From the NCBI RefSeq assembly GCF_002102265.1, contig NZ_LQPG01000039.1, forward strand, positions 62,001 through 126,000: DNA of 64,000 nt, read 5' to 3'. The notes under the pieces are model-generated. The model searched no databases and was not told the DNA's origin. It was given only the letters and a program-made list of their open reading frames with translations. The DNA comes from Mycolicibacter longobardus. Its GTDB lineage: Bacteria > Actinomycetota > Actinomycetes > Mycobacteriales > Mycobacteriaceae. Shown piece after piece: positions 52,835 through 61,554 of the stretch. Made by a program: the position numbers and the translations under genes. Each line of letters begins with the position of its first letter. Position 1 is the first letter of the stretch.

Positions 52835-52955
52835 CTACGGAGTGCCTTTTCTCTCGGATTACTTTGGACGTCGCAATCCCAAGTTTTCCAAGTAGGACAG
52901 GCACTTCCGTGCATTACAGGCCCGTGTCACAGGCACACTTCATGAAACGCCGAGG

Positions 52956-52959
52956 CTAG
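52956..52959. repeat. CTAG duplication, right side of IS1380 element
   Basis: CTAG directly after the second CCTCG terminus. Confidence 0.75.
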
Positions 52960-53237
52960 CTGGCGACTGGATGGGGTGCTGGCCTGAAGGTTCAGGCACT
53001 GAGGTTGGCTCGTGCCCGAGGACTCTGCTGCGAAGCGCTTTGTTCTCGATGGGCAACCCGAGCGCCCCCCACCCACGACGACTCACCGCACGCGCAGAGG
53101 AACTGGTCAACCCGATCGGGATTCCTCCGTTACCCGCGGCCTGACCCGTACGAGTCCGGCGTCGTTCAGCAGCCGATTCCAGCAGCCAAGCGCCGGTATG
53201 GGTGTGTCCCCGCCCGGCAAATCCCACCGAGCCGGCC
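52960..53237. other. intergenic region, no gene seen
   Basis: About 280 bp between the IS and the promoter below. Only shadow ORFs; no signal or recognisable remnant. Confidence 0.45.
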
Positions 53238-53276
53238 TTGACACCGATTTGACCGATTGGTAATTTACCGATCGGT
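53238..53276 (+). promoter_or_regulatory. promoter with overlapping ACCGAT operators
   Basis: TTGACA (53238-53243), 17 bp, TAATTT (53261-53266) is a near-ideal housekeeping promoter. Two palindromic decamers, ACCGATTGGT (53252-53261) and ACCGATCGGT (53267-53276), 15 bp apart, cover the -10 and start region. This is a likely repressor target of the TetR encoded two genes down. Confidence 0.75.
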
Positions 53277-53294
53277 CGACGAAAGGGGTTGGCG

Positions 53295-54212
53295 ATGGGT
53301 TTCGCCGAATCGGTCTGGCATGAGATCCAGAATCCTGTTCTCTACGCGCTTCCGGTCTTTGCGCTGTTCGTCGGGATCGAGGCGTTTCTGTTGCGCCATG
53401 AACAGCGCCAGGACCTGCGTGGATACTCCGCGATCGATACCCGGACCAGCGTTTCAATGGGCGTGGTGTCATTGCTGTTCACCGCGGTTTCCAAAGCGGC
53501 TACGCTGATTCTGCTGGTGTTCTTGCATCAGTATGTGGCGCCCTGGCATATTCCGACCGACACCTGGTGGAGTTGGGTGCTGCTGTTCGTGGTGGTCGAC
53601 CTGGCCTGGTACGGGTACCACCGGTTCGCCCACCGCGTACGGATCGGGTGGGCCGGCCATCAGGCGCATCATTCCAGCGAGTACTTCAACTTCGGCACGG
53701 CGTTGCGGCAGAAGTGGAACCCATGGTTCGACGCGCTGTTCTGGATGCCGCTGCCGGTGCTCGGCTTCGCGCCGTGGGCGATCTACATCGCGTTCGCGGT
53801 CAACTTGATCTATCAATTCTTCACCCACACCGAGGCGATCGGGCGATTGCCGCGCCCGGTTGAGTTCATCCTGAACACACCGTCGCATCACCGTGTGCAC
53901 CACGCCAGCGATCCCGAGTACCTGGACCGCAACTACGGCGGAATCTTGATCATCTGGGATCGGATGTTCGGTACGTTCCGGCAGGAAGAGCGCACTCCGA
54001 CCTACGGGCTCACCAAGCCGGTCGATACCTACAACGTGTTCAAACTGCAGTACGGCGAGTACGGCAAGATCATCTCCGATGTGCGGCGGGCGCGCCGCTG
54101 GCGCGACAAGTTGGGCTTCGTCTTCGGCCCGCCCGGCTGGTTGCCTGCACACGAGGCGGGTATCGCTGTGCCCCAAACCCCGACGTTCGAGAAAGCTGCC
54201 GTCGGCGAATGA
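53295..54212 (+). CDS. membrane di-iron fatty acid hydroxylase/sterol desaturase
   Basis: 305 aa from ATG 53295 (an in-frame TTG lies at 53289). Four or more membrane helices and the His clusters of the family: YHRFAHR (His109/113), GHQAHHSS (122/125/126), HTE (178) and HHRVHHASD (198-203). These hold a di-iron site that hydroxylates or desaturates a lipid. Followed by TetR with 4-bp overlap. Confidence 0.88.
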   Translation: MGFAESVWHEIQNPVLYALPVFALFVGIEAFLLRHEQRQDLRGYSAIDTRTSVSMGVVSLLFTAVSKAATLILLVFLHQYVAPWHIPTDTWWSWVLLFVVVDLAWYGYHRFAHRVRIGWAGHQAHHSSEYFNFGTALRQKWNPWFDALFWMPLPVLGFAPWAIYIAFAVNLIYQFFTHTEAIGRLPRPVEFILNTPSHHRVHHASDPEYLDRNYGGILIIWDRMFGTFRQEERTPTYGLTKPVDTYNVFKLQYGEYGKIISDVRRARRWRDKLGFVFGPPGWLPAHEAGIAVPQTPTFEKAAVGE

Positions 54213-54868
54213 GGTCAACGCTCTGCCCACAGGGCCTGCAGAGGCACAATGCTGTCGTGCCGAAAACCAGTGCAGCCGGCTCCAAGGGTGTTCCGCGTGC
54301 GCAACGTGAGCAGCAGATCCTCGATGCCGCGGCCAGCGAATTCAGCCGGTACGGATTCGCCGGCGCCGCCCTCTCCGGCGTCGCCGCATTGGCGGGGGTC
54401 TCCAGGCAACTGGTCCTGAGCTACTTCGGTTCCAAGGACGGGCTGTATGTCGCGTGTGTCGAGCGCGCCGGATCCAATCTGATCGACCGCATCGAGCGGG
54501 TCGTTGCCGCGGGCGAACCGCCCAGGCAGATGGCCACCGCGACGCTGGCCGCGATCTTCGAGGCGCTCGAACACCGGCCGCAAGACTGGAACGTCATCAT
54601 GGACCGCACCCAACCGGTGGACGGGACCGCTGACACCGCTGCACAAGGAATCCGCGCGGTGATCGAGGACCAGGCAGCTCGTGGTGTCGCGAACCTCGCC
54701 AACCTGCATGAGCTCACCGACCCCGAGGACGCTGCGGTGCTGACCGACGTGTGGATCAGCATGGTTACCGCGCTGGTGGACTACTGGCTGCGTCACCCCG
54801 AGCACAGCGCGGCGTCGATGAGCGAACGTAGCAGCCGCGTGCTGACCGCGCTGATCGGTGAGCTGTGA
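54209..54868 (+). CDS. TetR-family regulator
   Basis: 219 aa from ATG 54209 (ATGA overlap) or about 203 from GTG 54257. HTH: QQILDAAASEFSRYGFAGAA, then LAGVSRQLVLSYFGSKDGL. A C-terminal ligand domain follows. Probably controls the promoter 53238-53276 and thereby the downstream lipid genes, as its gene is in the same operon. Confidence 0.85.
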   Translation: MRSTLCPQGLQRHNAVVPKTSAAGSKGVPRAQREQQILDAAASEFSRYGFAGAALSGVAALAGVSRQLVLSYFGSKDGLYVACVERAGSNLIDRIERVVAAGEPPRQMATATLAAIFEALEHRPQDWNVIMDRTQPVDGTADTAAQGIRAVIEDQAARGVANLANLHELTDPEDAAVLTDVWISMVTALVDYWLRHPEHSAASMSERSSRVLTALIGEL

Positions 54869-54926
54869 GGGACCATTCCCACCCCAGAGATGACCTCGCC
54901 AACATGGCCCACCCGAAAGTCCGAGC

Positions 54927-56438
54927 ATGGCGAGCCTGAGCGGAAACCTACTTGCGGCCAGCAGCCACTACCCCGACCGCGTTGCCATCCGGGTTGACGA
55001 ACGGACACTCACCTACGCTGAATTCAACAGTGCTGCAGCCTGTTTCGCCACCTTTCTGGAACAGTCTGGGATCAAGGCCGGCGATCGTGTCGGCGTGATG
55101 CTGCCGAACTCACCGGCGTTCGCCATCGTGTTCTACGGCATCATGCACCGGGGTGCGGTGGCCGTACCGATGAATCCGCTGCTCAAGACGCGCGAGGTCG
55201 AGTTCTGCCTGTCCAATACCGGCGCCGCAGCGCTGTTCGCGACACCTACCTTCGCCGGGGAGGCCGAGGCCGCTGCCGCGGCGGTGGGCGCACAGTGCTG
55301 GGTCGTCGACGACACCGGGCTGGCGGAACTGATCGCCGAACTGCCTGAGCGGGACGCCCCGGTGTATCGCGCCGACGACGACGTCGCGGTTGTCCTGCAC
55401 ACCTCGGGAACAACCGGTAAACCCAAGGGGGCCATGCTCACCCACGGTGGCCTAGGCCGCAACGCCGAGGTCTGTGTTCGCACACTCCTGCAGGTCGGGC
55501 CGGACGACGTGGTGATCGGCTGTCTACCGCTGTTCCATGTCTTCGGGTTGACCTGCGGCCTCAACTCTGCGGTACTGGCCGGCGCGACGCTGACGCTGAT
55601 CCCGCAGTTCGACCCGCATAAGGTACTAAACGTGATCGCGCGCGACGCGGTCACGGTGTTCGAGGGAGTGCCGACCATGTACTCCGCACTGCTCGGCGTG
55701 GCGCACGACGCCGCGCCGGCGTCGACGGGCAGTCTGCGGACCTGCATCTCCGGCGGCGCGGCGTTGCCGGTGCAGGTTCTCACCGACTTCGAAAAGGCCT
55801 TCGGCTGCACCGTTCTCGAGGGCTACGGGTTGTCGGAAAGTTCACCGGTCGCCGCGTTCAACCATCCGGATCGGCCCCGCAAGCCGGGATCGGTCGGCAC
55901 TCCGATCGAGGGTGTCGCGATGCGGGTGATCGGCACCGACGGAGCCGAAGTGCCGCAGGGGCAACCCGGCGAAATCCAGATCCGCGGCCACAACGTGATG
56001 AAAGGCTATTGGAACCAACCGGACGCGACGCAAGCCGCTATCACCCCCAATGGCTGGCTCGCCACCGGAGATGTGGGACGCATCGACGAGGACGGCTACT
56101 TCTACATCGTGGATCGGACCAAGGACATGATCATCCGTGGTGGCTACAACGTCTACCCGCGCGAGATCGAAGAGGTGCTCTATGAGCATCCCGGGGTAGC
56201 CGAGGCCGCCGTCATCGGCCTCCCGGACGACTCCCTCGGCGAAGAAGTCGGCGCCGCTGTCGCATTGAAGCATGGGGCGACCACGGACCCGGATGAGTTG
56301 CGCGAGTACGTCAAGGCCCGAGTGGCCGCCTACAAGTATCCGCGCCGGGTCTGGCTGGTCGACGCGCTACCGAAGGGGCCCACCGGCAAGATCCTCAAAC
56401 GCGACATCACTATTCCAACAAGCGAAAACAAGCGGTGA
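54927..56438 (+). CDS. acyl-CoA synthetase (AMP-forming)
   Basis: 503 aa. AMP-binding loop HTSGTTGKPKGAML (about 161-174), GYGLSESSP, DRTKDMIIRGGYNVYP and the catalytic Lys in LPKGPTGKILKR. Activates a fatty or aryl-acid to its CoA ester. Short form (no N-terminal extension). The stop overlaps the GMC start (GTGA). Confidence 0.92.
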   Translation: MASLSGNLLAASSHYPDRVAIRVDERTLTYAEFNSAAACFATFLEQSGIKAGDRVGVMLPNSPAFAIVFYGIMHRGAVAVPMNPLLKTREVEFCLSNTGAAALFATPTFAGEAEAAAAAVGAQCWVVDDTGLAELIAELPERDAPVYRADDDVAVVLHTSGTTGKPKGAMLTHGGLGRNAEVCVRTLLQVGPDDVVIGCLPLFHVFGLTCGLNSAVLAGATLTLIPQFDPHKVLNVIARDAVTVFEGVPTMYSALLGVAHDAAPASTGSLRTCISGGAALPVQVLTDFEKAFGCTVLEGYGLSESSPVAAFNHPDRPRKPGSVGTPIEGVAMRVIGTDGAEVPQGQPGEIQIRGHNVMKGYWNQPDATQAAITPNGWLATGDVGRIDEDGYFYIVDRTKDMIIRGGYNVYPREIEEVLYEHPGVAEAAVIGLPDDSLGEEVGAAVALKHGATTDPDELREYVKARVAAYKYPRRVWLVDALPKGPTGKILKRDITIPTSENKR

Positions 56439-58063
56439 ACATGGCAACAACGAGGAAATCGCGAGGCGGCCTGGCTGCCCCGATGGACGTGCTTGGCTAC
56501 GACTACATCGTCGTCGGGTCCGGATCCGGCGGCGCCGTCGTGGCCGGCCGGTTGTCGGAAGATCCCGCCAATCGGGTCCTGCTCATCGAGGCCGGCGGAA
56601 CGGGTCGACACCTGAATATTCAGATCCCGGCCGCGTTCTCCAAGCAGTTCACGACGAAGCACGACTGGGAGTACTACACCGAGCCCGAACCGCACCTCCA
56701 TGGCCGCACGGTGTACCACCCGCGAGCCAAGTATCTCGGGGGCTGCAGCGGCATGAACGCGATGATCTACATTCGCGGCAGCCGCCACGATTACGACGGA
56801 TGGGCCAAAAGCGGAGCGGTGGGTTGGTCCTACGACGAAGTGCTGCCGCTGTTCAGGCGGTCCGAGCGAAACTCCCGCGGCGCCAATGACTTCCACGGAT
56901 CCGGCGGACCCCTGCACATCGAGGATCCGCGATCGCCGAATGAGCTGAGCCGGCGCATCGTCGAGGCGATGGCTGCGACCGGGCTGCCACGCAACCACGA
57001 CTTCAACGGCGCCGAACAGCTGGGGACCGGTCTGTACCAGGTGACGCAGCGCCGCGGTCGGCGGTGGACCACGGCCGACGGTTACCTCACGCCTGCGCGC
57101 AAGCGAGACAATCTCGACGTGTGGACCGACACCCTGGCCCGTCGGCTGCGGATCGAGGGGAACCGAGTCACCGGCGTCGAGGTGGAACGCTCGGGCAGGA
57201 TCGAGACCGTCCGCGCCGAGCGGGAGGTGGTTCTGGCCGCCGGTGCCTTCAACACCCCGCAGCTGTTGATGTTGTCGGGCATCGGACCGGCCGAGCATCT
57301 GCGTGAACACGGGATTCCAGTCCTCGTGGACAACCCGAATGTCGGCAGCCACCTGATGGACCATCCGATGTACCTGCTCAACTTCGAGACGACCGCCAAG
57401 GGCACACTTGCCGGTGCCGAGAGCCCGCTTCAGCTGCTCAACTACGGTGTGCGTCGACGCGGCCTGCTGACCTCCAACATCGGTGAAGCCGGGGCCTTCT
57501 TCCACACCCGGTCGGGCGATGCGGCGCCCTACATGCAATTCATCTGCGCCCCCGGGTATTTCTGGGACCACGGGTTCGGCAAGAACGCCGGGCCGGCGTT
57601 CGCCATCGGTTGTTCCATGGTGGGCGCCCAAAGCACGGGACACGTGCGGCTGCGCAATGCCGACCCACGACAGCGGGCAGCGGTCACCTTCAACTACTTC
57701 GCGGAGTCAGACGACATCGACGCGATGGTTGCCGGCGTCGAGCGCGCTCGCGACGTCGCCGCCAGCGCTCCGCTCGCACCGTTTGTCGGCCGCGAGATTC
57801 ACCCGGGGCCCCAAGCCGCCGACCGCAGCGAGATCGAGCGGGAGATTCGCCGCAACGTCGAGCACACCTATCACCCGAGCTGTACCGCCCGCATCGGAAC
57901 CGAATACGACGGGGTGGTCGACCCCGAACTCCGCGTACACGGCATGCAGGGGCTACGAGTGGCCGATGCGTCCGTCTTCCCGGTGATACCGCACGGCAAC
58001 ACCCACGCACCCACGGTGATGGTCGGCGAGAAGGCAGCCGACCTCATCCGCGACGCTCGATAA
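56435..58063 (+). CDS. GMC-family alcohol oxidoreductase
   Basis: 542 aa from GTG 56435 (ATG 56441 also possible). FAD start GYDYIVVGSGSGGAVVAGRL, flavin-associated GGCSGMNAMIYIRG, and C-terminal PHGNTHAPTVMVGEKAADLI with active-site residues. Family members oxidise choline, alcohols or glucose; here with an aldehyde dehydrogenase next it should oxidise a long-chain alcohol. Intact, unlike the ChoD-like gene. Confidence 0.9.
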   Translation: MNMATTRKSRGGLAAPMDVLGYDYIVVGSGSGGAVVAGRLSEDPANRVLLIEAGGTGRHLNIQIPAAFSKQFTTKHDWEYYTEPEPHLHGRTVYHPRAKYLGGCSGMNAMIYIRGSRHDYDGWAKSGAVGWSYDEVLPLFRRSERNSRGANDFHGSGGPLHIEDPRSPNELSRRIVEAMAATGLPRNHDFNGAEQLGTGLYQVTQRRGRRWTTADGYLTPARKRDNLDVWTDTLARRLRIEGNRVTGVEVERSGRIETVRAEREVVLAAGAFNTPQLLMLSGIGPAEHLREHGIPVLVDNPNVGSHLMDHPMYLLNFETTAKGTLAGAESPLQLLNYGVRRRGLLTSNIGEAGAFFHTRSGDAAPYMQFICAPGYFWDHGFGKNAGPAFAIGCSMVGAQSTGHVRLRNADPRQRAAVTFNYFAESDDIDAMVAGVERARDVAASAPLAPFVGREIHPGPQAADRSEIEREIRRNVEHTYHPSCTARIGTEYDGVVDPELRVHGMQGLRVADASVFPVIPHGNTHAPTVMVGEKAADLIRDAR

Positions 58064-58075
58064 GGGAAAGAAGCA

Positions 58076-59791
58076 ATGGTTGAGGACGCGGTATCACGAC
58101 AGGCCGATGAGATCACCGGACGGTTGCACGACGGCGAGGCCGCTTGGGGACGAATGTCGCTTGTTGACCGTCGGAAACTGTTGGAGCGCTTCGGTGAACT
58201 CACCGCACGGCATGCGTCGGAATGGATCCAAGCGGCGGCGCGCGTCAAGGGGTTGTCCGAGGGCAGCCCGTTGATCGGGGAGGAATGGATCAGCGGCCCG
58301 TGGGCGGTTCTGGGCTACGTGGGCGCCCTGCGGCAGACTCTGCAACGCCTCGAGAACCGTGAAGATGTCCTCGCGGGATTTCCGATCCGCACGCTGGTGA
58401 ACGACCAATTGGCGGTCAAAGTGTTGCCGGCCGGAATCTATGACCGGCTGTTGCTCAATGGGTTTACCGCCGAGGTGTGGATGCAGCCCGGCGTCACCGA
58501 GAACGAGCTGCGCCGCACCGCCGGGCTCGGTCAGCGCGACCCGGCGCAGACTCGCGGCGTTGTCCTGGTCCTCGGGGCCGGAAACATCTTCTCGATCGCG
58601 CCGCTGGACGCCCTGTATCAGCTCTACGCCGAGAACCGGGCCGTCGTGCTCAAGCTGAATCCGATCACGGACCCGCTCAAGCCGGTCTTCGACAAGATCT
58701 TCGCGCCATTCATCGACCTGGGCGTGCTGGAGATCGTCACCGGCGGCGTGCAGATCGGCAGCGAACTAGCCTACCACGAACAGATTTCGGCGGTGCACAT
58801 GACCGGCAGCGAACACACCCATGACGCCATCGTCTGGGGATCGGCCGACGAGGCTCGAGCCGCCAAGGAGTCCGGCCGGCCCAAGCTGGACAAGCCGATC
58901 ACCAGCGAACTCGGCGGCGTCGCGCCCGTCATCATCGTGCCGGGCCGGTGGTCACAAGCGGACCTGACGTTTCAGGCCCGCCACGTGGCCACCCAACGTC
59001 TGCACAACTCCGGCTCCAACTGCATTGCGGCACAGATCGTTCTGGTGAGCTCCGACTGGGAGCAGAAGGATGCGTTCCTGGCCGAGTTGCGTGCCGCCAT
59101 GGCCGCTGCCCCCGCGCGGCCGGCCTGGTATCCGGGGTCGGACGACCGCATTCGGCAGGCCCGCGAGCGGCACCCCGAGGCCGCCGCGGCCGCCGGCGGT
59201 ACCCCGGCGCGGACATTGCTCACCGGCCTGCACCTCGGCGACGCTGCCGAAGACGCCTTCGACACCGAGTACTTTGCACCCGTTCTCGGGGTCAGTGAGC
59301 TGCCGGGAACCGGAGCGGACTTTCTCCGGTCGGCTATCGCCGCAAGTAACCAGAGGCTGCGGGGGACGCTCGGCGCAAACATCATCATCCACCCGATGAC
59401 CAGAAAGGAGTTGGGGCCGGCCTTCGCGCGCGCCATCGCCGACCTGCGGTACGGCACGATCGGCATCAACGCCTGGACCGGGGTCGGGTACCTGACCCCC
59501 TACGCGACCTGGGGCGCCTTCCCCGGACACACACTTGACGACGTGCAGAGCGGGATCGGCGTCGTGCACAATGCGCTGCTGCTGGAGCGCACCGAGCGCA
59601 CCGTCGTGGACGGACCGTTCCGGCCCACCCCGAGGGCGTTGCTGCACGGTGAGTGGACCATCTCACCCAAGCCGCCGTGGTTCGTCGACAACCGAACTGC
59701 CGCAACGACGGGCAAGCTGCTGACCTCATTCGCCGCCCGGCCGCGCTGGAGTGCATTGCCGGCCATCTTCGCCTCGGCACTACGCGGATGA
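58076..59791 (+). CDS. aldehyde dehydrogenase
   Basis: 571 aa, after AAGGGAAAGAAGC. NAD-site VLVLGAGNIFSIAP, catalytic Glu in SELGGVAPVIIV, nucleophile Cys in LHNSGSNCIAAQ. Longer than average ALDHs, with a C-terminal extension, and lacks a strict FTGS motif (has HMTGSEHTH). Converts the aldehyde from the GMC oxidase to the acid used by the CoA ligase upstream. Confidence 0.88.
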   Translation: MVEDAVSRQADEITGRLHDGEAAWGRMSLVDRRKLLERFGELTARHASEWIQAAARVKGLSEGSPLIGEEWISGPWAVLGYVGALRQTLQRLENREDVLAGFPIRTLVNDQLAVKVLPAGIYDRLLLNGFTAEVWMQPGVTENELRRTAGLGQRDPAQTRGVVLVLGAGNIFSIAPLDALYQLYAENRAVVLKLNPITDPLKPVFDKIFAPFIDLGVLEIVTGGVQIGSELAYHEQISAVHMTGSEHTHDAIVWGSADEARAAKESGRPKLDKPITSELGGVAPVIIVPGRWSQADLTFQARHVATQRLHNSGSNCIAAQIVLVSSDWEQKDAFLAELRAAMAAAPARPAWYPGSDDRIRQARERHPEAAAAAGGTPARTLLTGLHLGDAAEDAFDTEYFAPVLGVSELPGTGADFLRSAIAASNQRLRGTLGANIIIHPMTRKELGPAFARAIADLRYGTIGINAWTGVGYLTPYATWGAFPGHTLDDVQSGIGVVHNALLLERTERTVVDGPFRPTPRALLHGEWTISPKPPWFVDNRTAATTGKLLTSFAARPRWSALPAIFASALRG

Positions 59792-59870
59792 TAATCCGCG
59801 CCGATGTCGCCGTGGTGCCCGCTGGGCTGCCCGGTCCGAATCCGTATCTGTCGGCGGATCGGGGGCAGCG

Positions 59871-61445
59871 ATGAAAACGCGATCATGGTGGGGATGGGGT
59901 TATACGGAGGACGCCGTCGAAGGGGCTGAGCGTGTAACACTCACCGAACGCGTCCGGGCACTGGTGCCCGAAGCCGACCCCACGGTGCACCGGCCACCGG
60001 ATCTGACAAGCCTCGGACTTGCCTCACCGCGCATAACGGCGCCAGCTACCCTGGCGGCGCTGTGCTCCGGTGACGTCACCGACCGAATCGCCCACGCGCA
60101 CGGCAAAGCGTTCCGCGACGTGGTGCGCAACCTGCACGGCGACATCCCGCACGTACCGGATCTCGTCGTCCGCCCGGCAACAGAACGCGACGTTCTCGAC
60201 GTGCTGGACTGGTGCGGCGCGGCTGACATTGCGGTCATCGCCTACGGGGGCGGCAGTTCGGTGGTCGGCGGGGTGGAGCCGCGTATTGACGACCGCTACA
60301 CCGGAGTAGTCAGTCTGGATATGGAGCGGTTCGACCGGGTGCTCGAAATCGACCGCACCAGCCGTGCGGCCCGGATCCGGGCCGGCGTGTACGGTCCGCA
60401 CCTCGAGGATCAGCTGCGCGAGCACTCCCTGACGCTGCGTCACTTTCCGCAGTCATTCGAGTTCTCCACGCTCGGTGGCTGGTTGGCGACCCGCGCCGGC
60501 GGCCACTTCGCCACCCTCTACACCCACATCGACGACCTCGTTGAATCGATGCGCGTGCTCACCCCGGCAGGGGCCAGCGAATCGCGGCGCCTGCCCGGTT
60601 CCGGTGCGGGCCCCTCGCCCGACCGGATGTTCCTGGGCTCGGAAGGGGCGCTCGGCGTCATCACCGAAGCATGGATGCGCCTGCAGGACCGGCCGCAATG
60701 GCGGGCGGGCGCATCGGTACATTTCGCTGAGTTCGAGCGCGCCGTCACCGCCACCCGTGCGATCGCGCAATCTGGACTCCATCCGGCTAACTGCCGGCTG
60801 CTCGACCCGATGGAGGCTCATCTCAGCGCCGGTACGAACGCCGCAGGCGGGGTGCTGGTGCTGGCATTCGAATCCGCCGACCATCCGGTGCAATCGTTGC
60901 TAGACCGTGCGCTGGAAATCTGCGCCGACCACGGCGGCATACCGAGAATGCAACGGGCCGCTGAGAATTGGCGTGCGTCGTTTCTGCGCATGCCCTATCA
61001 GCGCGATGCACTGGCGGCCCAGTCGATGATCGTGGAGACCTTCGAAACCGCCTGCACGTGGGACCGGTTTGCGGCCGTGCATGCCGCCATCACCGACGCC
61101 GCACGCCAGGCGATCACCGCCGTCGGCGCGACCGGGATCGTGACGTGCCGCTTCACCCACGTTTACCCTGACGGACCGGCCCCCTACTTCGGGATCTATG
61201 CCGCCGGCCGCTGGGGAAGCACTCTTGCGCAGTGGGACGACATCAAAGCCGCTGTGTCGGAGGCGATCACAACCAACGGAGCCACTATCACCCATCATCA
61301 CGCCGTAGGACGGGACCACCGCCCGTGGTACGACCGCCAACGCCCAGAACCGTTCGCCAACGCACTGCGCGCCGCCAAGAACGCGCTCGACCCAAACGGA
61401 ATCCTCAACCCGGGGGTCCTCATCGATCCCGCCGCGAAAGCCTGA
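59871..61445 (+). CDS. FAD-linked oxidase, alkyl-DHAP-synthase-like
   Basis: 524 aa from ATG 59871 (GGGGGCAGCG). PCMH-type FAD loop IAYGGGSSVVGG, then the ADPS-like LRHFPQSFEF and GGWLATRAGG, and near the C-terminus HHHAVGRDHRPW. A triple-His of this type is used by alkylglycerone phosphate synthases. Could form or cleave an ether bond; a glycolate or lactate oxidase-like role is the alternative. Confidence 0.85.
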   Translation: MKTRSWWGWGYTEDAVEGAERVTLTERVRALVPEADPTVHRPPDLTSLGLASPRITAPATLAALCSGDVTDRIAHAHGKAFRDVVRNLHGDIPHVPDLVVRPATERDVLDVLDWCGAADIAVIAYGGGSSVVGGVEPRIDDRYTGVVSLDMERFDRVLEIDRTSRAARIRAGVYGPHLEDQLREHSLTLRHFPQSFEFSTLGGWLATRAGGHFATLYTHIDDLVESMRVLTPAGASESRRLPGSGAGPSPDRMFLGSEGALGVITEAWMRLQDRPQWRAGASVHFAEFERAVTATRAIAQSGLHPANCRLLDPMEAHLSAGTNAAGGVLVLAFESADHPVQSLLDRALEICADHGGIPRMQRAAENWRASFLRMPYQRDALAAQSMIVETFETACTWDRFAAVHAAITDAARQAITAVGATGIVTCRFTHVYPDGPAPYFGIYAAGRWGSTLAQWDDIKAAVSEAITTNGATITHHHAVGRDHRPWYDRQRPEPFANALRAAKNALDPNGILNPGVLIDPAAKA

Positions 61446-61554
61446 CCAAGTAACGGCCAACGACGCAACGTCACTCGGCCTCGCCGAATCTGCAGGCGGG
61501 CGGCATAGCCCGAGAAGTATCCAACACCATCACCACCAGATGAAGGAGACCATC

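Larger units (their letters stand above)
49182..52955 (-). mobile_element. IS1380-family element carrying a group II intron
   Basis: Ends read CCTCGATCTTTCATCA (49182 on) and CCTCGGCGTTTCATGA (52955, reverse strand), differing mainly in three bases after CCTCG. Flanked by CTAG on both sides. Without the intron the element is about 1.6 kb, normal for IS1380. Confidence 0.85.

Noticed and set aside
52940..53227. Reverse ORF (95 aa) between IS1380 and the hydroxylase
   Set aside because: No ribosome site and no recognisable protein.
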